A DNA stretch of 63,708 bases, from positions 1 to 63,708 of the forward strand of contig NZ_APVL01000021.1 of assembly GCF_000565285.1 (NCBI RefSeq). The letters run 5' to 3'. Positions 27,202 to 35,076 of this stretch are shown here, one piece after another. A program made the position numbers and the translations under genes. The DNA is from Cytobacillus firmus DS1. GTDB taxonomy: Bacteria > Bacillota > Bacilli > Bacillales > Cytobacillaceae. Under the pieces are notes generated by a model. It saw only the letters and a program-made list of their open reading frames with translations. It did not search any database and was not told where the DNA came from. Every line of letters starts with the position of its first letter. The stretch's first letter is position 1.

Positions 27202-27219
27202 TGGTTACAGCAGCTGCTA

Positions 27220-28548
27220 TTAAATCATTTCAGCTGAGTGATCTCCTTTCAGCTGTTCGATTCTTTCACTTTCACTTATATTTAAATCTTTATAATTAAA
27301 TACCAAATTTAATAAAATTGCTGTGATGCTTCCCAGTACGATTCCATTTTCAACCAGCAGGCGTGCACTTGTCGGCAGACTCTCAAAAATCTGCGGTACA
27401 ACTGCCGAACCAAGTCCGATTCCTATTGAACAGGCAACAATCAGCAAGTTTTCATTTTTGCTGAAATCCACTGCAGAAAGCATTCTGATTCCTGATGAGA
27501 TAACCATCCCAAACATCGGAATCATGGCTCCTCCAAGGACAGCCATAGGAATAATCGTAGTCAGAGCAGCCACTTTAGGCAAAAGACCTAAAGTCATCAA
27601 TATGACACCAGCTGCGATAACAACATTCCGTGTTTTTACTTTAGTCAAAGCTACAAGCCCCACATTCTGGGAAAAGGAGGTATAAGGAAACGCGTTAAAA
27701 ATGCCCCCTATAACAACAGCCAGTCCTTCTGCACGCAGCCCTTTCTTAATGTCTTTAGAGTCCAGTTTTCTTTCACAGACATCACCGAGAGCAAGAAATA
27801 CTCCAGTAGATTCAATCATGCTCACAATTGCTACTAAAGTCATCGTAAGGATGGCTGAGGGATTGAATGTCGGGAATCCGAAATAAAACGGCTGAACGAC
27901 ATGAAACCAGGAAGCCTGGCTGACTTCAGAAAAACTGACAAGTCCCATAAAGTAAGCTGCTATTGTCCCGGCCACCAATGACAGAAGGACAGAGATCGCT
28001 TTCATATAACCTTTAAAAAACCTGTTCATTAAAATAATCAGCACTAGTGTAAATGCAGCCAGGAATAGATTTTTCGCACTTCCATAATCAGGTGATCCAA
28101 GCCCGCCTGCAGCATTATTCATGGCAACAGGAATCAGTGATACCCCGATAATAGCGACGACTGAACCGGTAACGACCGGCGGGAAAAACCTCATAATTTT
28201 ACTCATAAATTGTGATAGGATCATGACGATAATACCTGAAGCAATAATAGCCCCGTAAATGGCAGTAATGCCCTGCAAATTCCCGATGGCAATCATCGGG
28301 CCGACTGCTGTAAAAGTACATCCCAGAATGACAGGCAGCCTAATGCCAAAATGCTTCCCCCCTATAACTTGAAGCAATGTAGCAATCCCGCAGGTAAACA
28401 AATCAATCGATATTAAGTAAGCAAGCTGCTGGGCATTAAGCCCAATTGCCGGTCCCACAATCAGCGGTACAATGACAGCACCTGCATACATGGCTAGCAC
28501 ATGCTGAAATCCCAAAGTCCCTACCTTCCAAGGATTTAGCTTTTCCAA
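27220..28548 (-). CDS. NCS2 nucleobase (xanthine/uric acid-type) permease
   Basis: 442 residues and about twelve to fourteen membrane segments, starting at a TTG with GGGGGG 7 bases upstream. NCS2 signatures are visible: QHVLAMYAGAVIVPLIVG at the N-terminus, IESTGVFLALGDV (near residue 245) with the substrate-binding Glu, and the following helix NAFPYTSFSQNVGLV. The family imports xanthine, urate or uracil with protons. Its position at the head of the BMC operon supports a purine substrate. Confidence 0.9.
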   Translation of the reverse strand: MEKLNPWKVGTLGFQHVLAMYAGAVIVPLIVGPAIGLNAQQLAYLISIDLFTCGIATLLQVIGGKHFGIRLPVILGCTFTAVGPMIAIGNLQGITAIYGAIIASGIIVMILSQFMSKIMRFFPPVVTGSVVAIIGVSLIPVAMNNAAGGLGSPDYGSAKNLFLAAFTLVLIILMNRFFKGYMKAISVLLSLVAGTIAAYFMGLVSFSEVSQASWFHVVQPFYFGFPTFNPSAILTMTLVAIVSMIESTGVFLALGDVCERKLDSKDIKKGLRAEGLAVVIGGIFNAFPYTSFSQNVGLVALTKVKTRNVVIAAGVILMTLGLLPKVAALTTIIPMAVLGGAMIPMFGMVISSGIRMLSAVDFSKNENLLIVACSIGIGLGSAVVPQIFESLPTSARLLVENGIVLGSITAILLNLVFNYKDLNISESERIEQLKGDHSAEMI

Positions 28549-28637
28549 AGATTTTCCCCCCAGGTTTAATTCTTTGTTATGCCATAGCCTACTCCAGCTT
28601 TTAAAACGGCATCACCTCCCAACAGAAATATTTGTAT
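28549..28637 (-). promoter_or_regulatory. 5' leader of the permease/BMC operon
   Basis: This stretch contains a strong unused SD (GGGAGGTG near 28613-28620) about 65 bases before the permease TTG. The only ATG behind it opens a 3-codon frame. It may be a ribosome standby or stabilising site, or a leader-peptide remnant. No assignable -10/-35 pair was found. Confidence 0.35.
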
Positions 28638-28699
28638 AAAAAAAACCGCAGCAATAGATAACATCAAAGTAAACCATAGATGTTCTATTACTGCGGTTT
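28638..28699 (-). terminator. Long terminator hairpin upstream of the BMC operon
   Basis: On the minus strand AACCGCAGTAATAGA pairs with TCTATTGCTGCGGTT, with extra ACATC/GATGT pairing, and runs into eight T. It can end the DUF2294 transcript or act as an attenuator in front of the permease. Confidence 0.85.
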
Positions 28700-28800
28700 C
28701 ATTCAGCTTCCGTTAAACAAAAGACAAAGGAACCGCTCCTATATTCAGGTTTAAGAAAAACTGCGGCATGCACAGCTCTCCCTAACATAATGTAAAACTG
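28700..28800 (-). ncRNA. Structured leader/UTR candidate
   Basis: Minus-strand TTAAAC (28749-28754) can pair with GTTTAA (28713-28718), enclosing an AGGA/TCCT hairpin. A second CCGCAG copy (28761-28766) could compete for the CTGCGG arm of the following terminator. This looks like an attenuation system, but I could not match it to a known riboswitch class. It may equally be the 3' UTR of DUF2294. Confidence 0.4.
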
Positions 28801-29151
28801 CTATTCTTCAAAATAAATAATGGTGCATGCTTCTTCAGTAACAGGATCATAATCTTTTAAAATCGTCCTGACTTTCAAATGAAGAGCATCTTCAATCATC
28901 CCTTTAAAAAGCGATTTGAATTCAACAATCAATGCTGAATCAACCGAAATGGTCAGGTGATGGAAGTTCTGACTCAGCATATGCAGTGCCTGAACACGCT
29001 TATGCTGGGCAAAGATGATGACTCTATCATCAAAAGTTTCAATACGCTGTTTTTTTACACCCGTTCCATAGATCTCCTGGTTCACACGATTATAGAGATA
29101 AGCGAGATCTTTTTTTATGGTCTGAGATAATTTTGAGGTAGAAACAGTCAT
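28801..29151 (-). CDS. DUF2294 (MpsC-like) family protein
   Basis: 116 residues matching the DUF2294 pattern: long N-terminal helix, GTGVKKQRIETFDDRVII and KSLFKGMIEDAL. Related proteins are named MpsC for a proposed role in membrane-potential-generating bicarbonate/sodium systems. Function in this context is unknown. It stands alone between the two purine operons. AGGAGG precedes the ATG. Confidence 0.75.
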   Translation of the reverse strand: MTVSTSKLSQTIKKDLAYLYNRVNQEIYGTGVKKQRIETFDDRVIIFAQHKRVQALHMLSQNFHHLTISVDSALIVEFKSLFKGMIEDALHLKVRTILKDYDPVTEEACTIIYFEE

Positions 29152-29225
29152 GAAATCCTCCTGTTAATCAATATATTAAACAAGGCTATTTTAGAAGTCA
29201 ATATCTTTTTTCAGAAAATTCATAC

Positions 29226-29255
29226 TTGACAAAATATTAACTTAACTATTACACT
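29226..29255 (+). promoter_or_regulatory. Candidate promoter of the xanthine dehydrogenase operon
   Basis: TTGACA (29226-29231) and TACACT (29250-29255) are spaced 18 bases, about 75 bases before the riboswitch. The -35 is perfect; the -10 matches four of six positions. Confidence 0.5.
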
Positions 29256-29333
29256 ACAAATCAACTCCCCCTCTATTTCTATAATTGTTCCAATAAAACC
29301 TCCCTTCAGCACCATGAAAAATTAAATAGAATT

Positions 29334-29452
29334 TTTCGTATAACCTCAATAATCGGTTTGAGGGTTTCTACTGGGAACCGGAATTCCTATCTACGAAAGG
29401 TATATTTTCCTGTGGACTTCAAACAGGGAACCTTTTGTGCAGGAATTTTTTT
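29334..29452 (+). ncRNA. Purine riboswitch (guanine class) with terminator, probably an ON switch
   Basis: P1 is TTTCGTA/TACGAAA (29334-29340, 29392-29398), a perfect 7 bp. P2 is CCTCAA/TTGAGG (29344-29349, 29358-29363). J2/3 reads GTTTCTAC (29364-29371), identical to the conserved core. P3 is TGGGA/TCCTA (29372-29376, 29385-29389). L2 carries GG (29355-29356) and L3 CC (29378-29379) for the loop kiss. The specificity base in J3/1 is C (29391), the guanine/xanthine type. Downstream, AATTCCT plus ACGAAAGGT (P3 and P1 3' strands) can pair with ACCTTTTGT plus AGGAATT, followed by seven T (29446-29452). Terminator and aptamer are mutually exclusive, so ligand should favour read-through. Confidence 0.9.
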
Positions 29453-29596
29453 GTGCTTATTAGTCTATTTAGAAGAAGAAGCATAATATCATAATTTAAA
29501 TACCTCTGCTTGCTCGCCAGGCTAATATCCCTACAAACTGCTCACACTATTTTTTCATTGCCATTATAGTTTCATAATCTATGAGGAGGCGAAGAT

Positions 29597-30085
29597 TTGA
29601 AAAGTATTCAATTTATTGTTAATGGAAAGGAATGTACGGTCCTTTGCCCGCCTGCGAAAACGCTCCTTGATGTTTTGCGGGAGGATCTGGGTCTGACTGC
29701 CAGCAAGGAATGCTGCGGAAAGGGAGAATGCGGATCATGCTCTGTTTTAATCGATAATGAGGTTGTATGTTCCTGTCTTGTCCTCGCTGGCCAGGCTGAA
29801 AACCAGGTGATCACCACTTGTGAAGGAGTCGGATTATCACCAAATCTGGATGTGATTCAGGAATCATTTATTGCGGAAGGAGCAACACAATGCGGGTACT
29901 GTACTCCGGGAATCATCGTATCTGCAAAAGCTTTTCTGGATGGTATTGACCATGTTCCATCCGTTGGGGAAATCAAAACCGCATTAGGAGGCAACCTATG
30001 TCGCTGTACAGGCTATACCAAAATTATTAAGGCCGTTCAGACAGCTGCCAGCCAAAAAATATCCGAGCCGGAAACAATCCGATAG
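29597..30085 (+). CDS. Xanthine dehydrogenase (2Fe-2S) subunit
   Basis: 162 residues from a TTG with GAGGAGG 7 bases upstream. It has a plant-type ferredoxin cluster motif (KECCGKGECGSCSV, C near 59) and a second cluster motif (TQCGYCTPG near 100, GNLCRCTGY near 136). It passes electrons from the molybdenum centre to FAD. It is the first gene of an eight-gene plus-strand operon behind a riboswitch, and corresponds to the small subunit (PucE/XdhC type). Confidence 0.95.
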   Translation: MKSIQFIVNGKECTVLCPPAKTLLDVLREDLGLTASKECCGKGECGSCSVLIDNEVVCSCLVLAGQAENQVITTCEGVGLSPNLDVIQESFIAEGATQCGYCTPGIIVSAKAFLDGIDHVPSVGEIKTALGGNLCRCTGYTKIIKAVQTAASQKISEPETIR

Positions 30086-30088
30086 TCC

Positions 30089-30685
30089 ATGACACATACA
30101 GCTATTTTGCTTGCCGCGGGCCAGTCCAGCAGAATGGGAACTCTAAAAGGACTGCTGCCATGGAATGGTATGACATTATTCGAGCATCAGCTTAACTCTC
30201 TCAGAAAATCGGTTTTCACAGATATTGTAGTTGTATTGGGATTTGAAGCTGAAAAATTCCTTTCAATCGGAAAAAAGCATTCTGCAAAATTGATAATAAA
30301 TGAACATTTTCAAGACGGTAAATGCTCGTCAATCATTGCAGGGGTGAAAGCTGTCAACACGTTATCAGAAACGATTCTGATTACATCCGTGGACCAGCCG
30401 CTTCATCCTGTCATCATTAATAAACTCGCCGGGAATCTTAGAAACAGCCGCTGCCTGATTGCAGTACCCAGCCACCAAGGCAAAAGAGGACACCCAATCC
30501 TCTTTTCCTCCCGATTGAGGAACGAGCTTTTATCGATAAAGGAAGAGAAAATGGGCTTGAGACATGTAATTCATGAGCATGAGAAATTTCTACTTGAGTT
30601 GCCGGTGGAAAATGAGCAGATTCATCTCAACCTGAATCATCAGGAAGATTATAAAATTGCACTAAAAAAATATACTGGGAGGTAA
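30089..30685 (+). CDS. Molybdenum cofactor nucleotidyltransferase (MocA/PucB type)
   Basis: 198 residues starting 3 bases after the previous stop. The N-terminal LAAGQSSRMGTLKGLLPW is the MobA/MocA NTP-binding loop, followed by TSVDQPLHP and GKRGHPILF. Such proteins attach CMP (or GMP) to molybdopterin to make the dinucleotide cofactor used by xanthine dehydrogenase. The position inside the structural operon mirrors pucB in B. subtilis. Confidence 0.9.
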   Translation: MTHTAILLAAGQSSRMGTLKGLLPWNGMTLFEHQLNSLRKSVFTDIVVVLGFEAEKFLSIGKKHSAKLIINEHFQDGKCSSIIAGVKAVNTLSETILITSVDQPLHPVIINKLAGNLRNSRCLIAVPSHQGKRGHPILFSSRLRNELLSIKEEKMGLRHVIHEHEKFLLELPVENEQIHLNLNHQEDYKIALKKYTGR

Positions 30686-30689
30686 TTCG

Positions 30690-31565
30690 ATGCTTGTTTC
30701 AGAGATTGACATGATCACCCCTTCCTCTCTATCCGAATGTCTGATGCAGCTATCGAAGGAAGGCAGGATCCATAGATTGATAGCAGGCGGTACAGATGCT
30801 GCAGTCCGGATGAAGGAAGGCAAATGGCGGCCGGAGATTTGGATCAATATAAAAAACTTAAATGAGCTGCGGTATATCCAAGAAAGTGAAGATTGTATTT
30901 ATATTGGCCCCTTGACCACCCATAAGGATATTATTTATTCTCCGCTCCTGCAAAGAAAAGCCGATGTTCTCGTGGATGCAGCACGGGAAGTTGGCGCCAC
31001 CCAGATGCAGAATATGGGAACAATCGGCGGCAATATTGGCACTGCCTCACCTGCAGGCGATACACTTCCTGCTTTGTATGTTCTTGGAGCAAGGCTTGAA
31101 CTCACCTCTCTGTCGACTAAACGAATCATTCCAATCGAAGAGTTTATACTTGGCCCCGGCAGGACAGTTTTAAAAGAAAATGAAATGATTACAAAAATCC
31201 TCATAAAATCGCAAAAGCCAAATGAAATAGGCATTTTCCAGAAGCTCGGCCCCCGCAAAGCACAATCTATTTCTATTGTGAATGTTGCTATTTCACTCAC
31301 ATTGGACCAGGACCTGAAATGCCGGGAAGGAAAAATCGCCTTCGGATCTGTGGCACCAACTATTATCCGGGCACGCAAATGTGAATCTATGCTTTCCCTG
31401 GGAACGATTAATGATGAATTAATCCGGAATATCGCCAAAATTGCCTGGAAAGAGGTCATGCCCATCTCAGATGGAAGAGCAACTGCTACATATAGAAGGG
31501 ATATGGCGAGCGCTTTATTAGAAAGAGGATTGTACCGTTTAATCAGGAGGTGGGATAACCAGTGA
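30690..31565 (+). CDS. Xanthine dehydrogenase FAD-binding subunit
   Basis: 291 residues. FAD motifs are present: IAGGTDAAVRMKEG (near residue 32) and QNMGTIGGNIGTASPAGD (near 107). A CO dehydrogenase flavoprotein C-terminal domain (residues about 180-285) follows. GGGAGG lies 9 bases before the ATG. It overlaps the next gene by 4 bases (GTGA). Confidence 0.94.
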   Translation: MLVSEIDMITPSSLSECLMQLSKEGRIHRLIAGGTDAAVRMKEGKWRPEIWINIKNLNELRYIQESEDCIYIGPLTTHKDIIYSPLLQRKADVLVDAAREVGATQMQNMGTIGGNIGTASPAGDTLPALYVLGARLELTSLSTKRIIPIEEFILGPGRTVLKENEMITKILIKSQKPNEIGIFQKLGPRKAQSISIVNVAISLTLDQDLKCREGKIAFGSVAPTIIRARKCESMLSLGTINDELIRNIAKIAWKEVMPISDGRATATYRRDMASALLERGLYRLIRRWDNQ

Positions 31566-33850
31566 ACACCAAATGGGTTGGAAAAAGGGTGAAAAGAATT
31601 GATGGCCCGGAAAAAGTAACCGGAGAATTAAAATATATGACCGACTACCATTTTGACAATATGGTTTGGGGTAAAGTGCTGCGGTCGGAATATCCGCACG
31701 CCAAAATTAATTCCATTGATATTGAAGCAGCCAAAAATCTGCCTGGTGTTATTTGTGTACTAACCCATAAAGATATTCCCGGCTTTAATGGATTTGGGAT
31801 TGTGGTTCCCGACCAGCCTGTTCTGTGTTCTGATGTCGTCCGGTGCACAGGGGACGCTGTAGCCCTGGTAGCTGCAGAAACACTGGAAATCGCCGAGCAG
31901 GCACTGAGTTTAATTAAAGTGGACTATGAGCCCCTTGAAGTTGTTGCAGATGCTGAATATGCCCTGAGAGATTCTGCTCCGAAGCTTCATCCGGATGGCA
32001 ATCTGCACAGCCATGTCAAAATAAATAACGGAAACATTGAGAAGGCCTTCGAGGAAGCTGACATCATTGTAGAGAATACCTTCTACTCTCCCCGGCAAAT
32101 GCATGCTTTTATCGAAACAGAAGGCGGCTGGGGGGTAATGGATGACGAAGGGTTCCTAACGATTCGCTGCCCTGGCCAATACGCATACCGCGATCGAATG
32201 CAGATTGCGAGGTCCCTGGCTTATAATCCTGAAAGAATAAGAGTCATTTCAAGCCCAATTGGCGGTGCCTTCGGCGGGAAGGATGAGATCACGGTTCAAA
32301 TATACCTTTCCCTCCTTGCACTGCATACAAAGGGACGGCCTGTAAAAATCCATTTGAGCCGGGAAGAGTCTGTCATTGCGGGTATAAAAAGACATCCTTT
32401 TAAAGTTCAGATGAAGACCGCTGCTAAAAAAGACGGGACACTTCTTGCCAATCAGGTTAAAGCCATTGGAGATACTGGTGCTTATGCATCACTTGGAGGG
32501 GCAGTCATTGCACTTGCGATCGAACATTCATGCGGCCCATATAAAATTCCCAATGTGGATCTCGAAGGCTTCTGTGTGTATACCAATAATGGCATTGCCG
32601 GTGCTTTCAGAGGCTTTGGCGTCAATCAGGTATGCATGGGAATTGAAACACATATGGACATGATTGCAGAAAAGCTGGGAATGGACCCTATCGAATTGCG
32701 TAAAAAAAATGTCTATCACCAGGGGGAGGTTTCAAGTGTCGGCCATATTGTCAAATCCAGTGTTGGCACCTATAAAACCCTGGAAACAGCAGAGAATTGT
32801 GAGCTGTGGAAGAACCGGGAAAAGTATAAATCCGAAGTAAGTGAGCCATGGAAAAAACGGGGAGTTTCCGTGGCAACATCCTTTCATGGCATCGGAATGG
32901 GCATTGGCCTTCCTGACTATGGTGCCGCCTCTATTGAACTGCTGCCGGATGGAACATTCCTTGTAGGAGTGGGATGCGAGGAGATCGGAGGAGGCAATAG
33001 CACCGCCTATGCCCAGATAGCCGCTGAAATGCTGAACTGTGATATCAGCAATATTAAAATCGTTCAAGGTGATACACAAAAAACACTCGATGGAGGTACT
33101 GTAACTGCATCCCGCTCCACCTATACCGGTGGAAGAGCTGTTGCGGCAGCAGCACCCAGGATGACTGAGCTTCTTATTCAAACTGCTGCTGAAATGCTGA
33201 ATTTAGATTCTTCTCAAATTGACTTAAAACCGAACCATATTTCAGCCCATGGAGAGATCATACCTTATAAATCTATCTATAAATACCTTTATAATCATCA
33301 TCGGGCAACTAGAGTAGAAGGACACTTCTACCTGCCGAAAGAAAAAGAAGAAATCAAAGGATCCGGCGGTGCTCCCCACCATTTATACGGATATTTGACA
33401 CATGTAGTGATGGTGGAAGTTGATACTTTAACAGGTGAAACGGAAGTTCTGCGGGTTGTATCCATCCCGGATGCAGGCAAAGTCATTAATCCGCAGGGGC
33501 TGGAGGGCCAGACTGAAGGCGGAGCCGTAATGGGCATCGGCTATACCCTTTATGAAGATGTACTGATCGAAAATGGATATCATAAAACGCGGAATTTCAC
33601 TGATTATATCATCCCTACTATTCGCGAGACTCCTCTGATTGAGACCTTTCCGGTAGAAGAGCCCGAACAATCAGGGCCTTTTGGGGCGAAGGGAATTGGA
33701 GAAGTGGTGATGATTCCGATTATTGCTGCTATCATGTCAGCCATATATGATGCAACAGGAGCCAGAATCCGTCATCTGCCCGCTACTCCCGAAAGAGTGT
33801 TTAATGCATTGAAAGATCTCAAAAAACAAAAAGTCCAATCCTCAAGGTGA
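31562..33850 (+). CDS. Xanthine dehydrogenase molybdenum-binding subunit
   Basis: 762 residues from a GTG start coupled to the FAD gene. Molybdopterin motifs are visible: GGAFGGKDEIT (near residue 238), AFRGFGVNQ (near 345), GCEEIGGGNSTAYAQ (near 475) and the terminal GAKGIGEVVMIP, whose Glu is catalytic. It hydroxylates hypoxanthine and xanthine at carbon. In purinolytic anaerobes the same enzyme class can also reduce urate to xanthine, so direction is not fixed by sequence. Confidence 0.94.
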   Translation: MNTKWVGKRVKRIDGPEKVTGELKYMTDYHFDNMVWGKVLRSEYPHAKINSIDIEAAKNLPGVICVLTHKDIPGFNGFGIVVPDQPVLCSDVVRCTGDAVALVAAETLEIAEQALSLIKVDYEPLEVVADAEYALRDSAPKLHPDGNLHSHVKINNGNIEKAFEEADIIVENTFYSPRQMHAFIETEGGWGVMDDEGFLTIRCPGQYAYRDRMQIARSLAYNPERIRVISSPIGGAFGGKDEITVQIYLSLLALHTKGRPVKIHLSREESVIAGIKRHPFKVQMKTAAKKDGTLLANQVKAIGDTGAYASLGGAVIALAIEHSCGPYKIPNVDLEGFCVYTNNGIAGAFRGFGVNQVCMGIETHMDMIAEKLGMDPIELRKKNVYHQGEVSSVGHIVKSSVGTYKTLETAENCELWKNREKYKSEVSEPWKKRGVSVATSFHGIGMGIGLPDYGAASIELLPDGTFLVGVGCEEIGGGNSTAYAQIAAEMLNCDISNIKIVQGDTQKTLDGGTVTASRSTYTGGRAVAAAAPRMTELLIQTAAEMLNLDSSQIDLKPNHISAHGEIIPYKSIYKYLYNHHRATRVEGHFYLPKEKEEIKGSGGAPHHLYGYLTHVVMVEVDTLTGETEVLRVVSIPDAGKVINPQGLEGQTEGGAVMGIGYTLYEDVLIENGYHKTRNFTDYIIPTIRETPLIETFPVEEPEQSGPFGAKGIGEVVMIPIIAAIMSAIYDATGARIRHLPATPERVFNALKDLKKQKVQSSR

Positions 33851-33858
33851 TCCTATTG

Positions 33859-34692
33859 ATGAGCCGCAATTTATTTGCAAAATTAGAAGAGTCAATCAAT
33901 AACCGCAAAGACACATTCCTGCTGACCATCACAGAATATCCTGATGAAAAGCTCATCGGAGCCAAAGCTTTATTATGGCCTGACGGAGAATTCTGCACCG
34001 AAGCCTCCCTTCTGCCGCTGGATGTGAGGGATTTATTATCAATACATTGCAATAAACTGGTCACCAAAAAACGGTCCGGGACTGTGAGATTTATGTGGAA
34101 GGATCGTTTAATTGAATGTTTTGCTGAGTACTTCCCTTCTCCGCTCCATTTGATAGTCGCCGGTGCGGGTCATGTATGTGAACCCGTGGCAGAAATGGGA
34201 CGTTTGCTCGGATTTTTCGTGACCGTAATAGACGACCGAAAAGAGTTTGCAAACAGAGAACGCTTTCCAAATGCAAATGAAGTGGTTTGCCAATCCTATC
34301 TGGATTATTTCCGGCATGTCGACATTACGGAAAAAACTTATATTCTCCTTCTTACCCGGGGACATAAGTATGATGTTCTCAGTTTGAATGAACTCTTAAA
34401 AAGGGAATTTCAGGCAGGATATATTGGCATGATCGGCAGCAGAAGACGTATTTCGGGAGTATTCGAAGAAATTCAGCGGGATTTTCCGCATGAAAGCTTT
34501 GAAAACTTATACACACCTGTGGGTCTCGATATTGGTGCTGAAACTCCTGCAGAAATTGCAGTCAGTATCATGGCAGAAATTCTGAAAGTGAAAAATCAAA
34601 AATCCGGAGATTCCTTAAGTTCGCAAATTAAAAGATTTGCAAAAATGGGGTTCCATGAGGGGGCTGGCAAATGGACCAAATGCAGCTTATAA
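33859..34692 (+). CDS. XdhC/CoxI-type maturation protein, Rossmann part with degenerate N-terminus
   Basis: 277 residues from the ATG at 33859, which has AAGGTG 9 bases upstream (a GTG at 33847 is alternative). Residues about 100-275 are the XdhC C-terminal NAD-binding-like domain (IVAGAGHV, YIGMIGSRRR, PVGLDIGAETPAEIA). The N-terminal CoxI domain lacks the usual GSTPR and GGGCGE motifs. XdhC proteins bind and sulfurate the molybdenum cofactor before insertion. The missing motifs are supplied by the next small gene. Confidence 0.85.
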   Translation: MSRNLFAKLEESINNRKDTFLLTITEYPDEKLIGAKALLWPDGEFCTEASLLPLDVRDLLSIHCNKLVTKKRSGTVRFMWKDRLIECFAEYFPSPLHLIVAGAGHVCEPVAEMGRLLGFFVTVIDDRKEFANRERFPNANEVVCQSYLDYFRHVDITEKTYILLLTRGHKYDVLSLNELLKREFQAGYIGMIGSRRRISGVFEEIQRDFPHESFENLYTPVGLDIGAETPAEIAVSIMAEILKVKNQKSGDSLSSQIKRFAKMGFHEGAGKWTKCSL

Positions 34693-34985
34693 AGCGCACC
34701 CTCGATATCAGGAAAGGAGGTGAGAAAGCAGCACTCGCCACAATTATCCGCACGAAGGGCTCTACCCCGAGAAAAACCGGAAGCCGGATGATTGTGTTCC
34801 CCTGCGGAAGAGTAGAAGGAACAATTGGCGGAGGCTGCGGTGAAGCGGAAGTAATTGAGGAGGCTTTTCAGGTCATTCAAACAAATACCCCAAGTCAAAA
34901 GCGCGTTGATTTAACAAAAGGGCTGTTTTATGAAGATGGCGGAATATGCGGCGGAATTATGGATGTTTTTATTGAACCCATCTAA
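34671..34985 (+). CDS. Stand-alone XdhC/CoxI N-terminal domain protein
   Basis: 104 residues overlapping the previous gene by 22 bases. It carries the intact motifs TKGSTPRKTGSRM (near residue 30) and GTIGGGCGEAEV (near 50), plus a Cys near the end (GGICGG). It would complete the split maturation factor with the 33859 product. Confidence 0.85.
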   Translation: MDQMQLIKRTLDIRKGGEKAALATIIRTKGSTPRKTGSRMIVFPCGRVEGTIGGGCGEAEVIEEAFQVIQTNTPSQKRVDLTKGLFYEDGGICGGIMDVFIEPI

Positions 34986-35076
34986 CCAGGAAAATAGATC
35001 TCCCGCCTATTCCATGGTCAAGTCAGTTCGTGTCTCAGGATGAACATTAACCATGATGAATAAGGAGTGACCTTTC

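Noticed and set aside
28580..28637. Possible leader peptide: a TTG frame reading GGDAVLKAGVGYGITKN before the permease
   Set aside because: The TTG has no SD of its own; the strong GGGAGG lies inside the frame, so the start cannot be justified. Too short to judge.
34986..35076. Second purine riboswitch before the AzgA permease
   Set aside because: No TTTCTAC core, no P1 pairing and only about 90 bases are available; it is simply an intergenic spacer.
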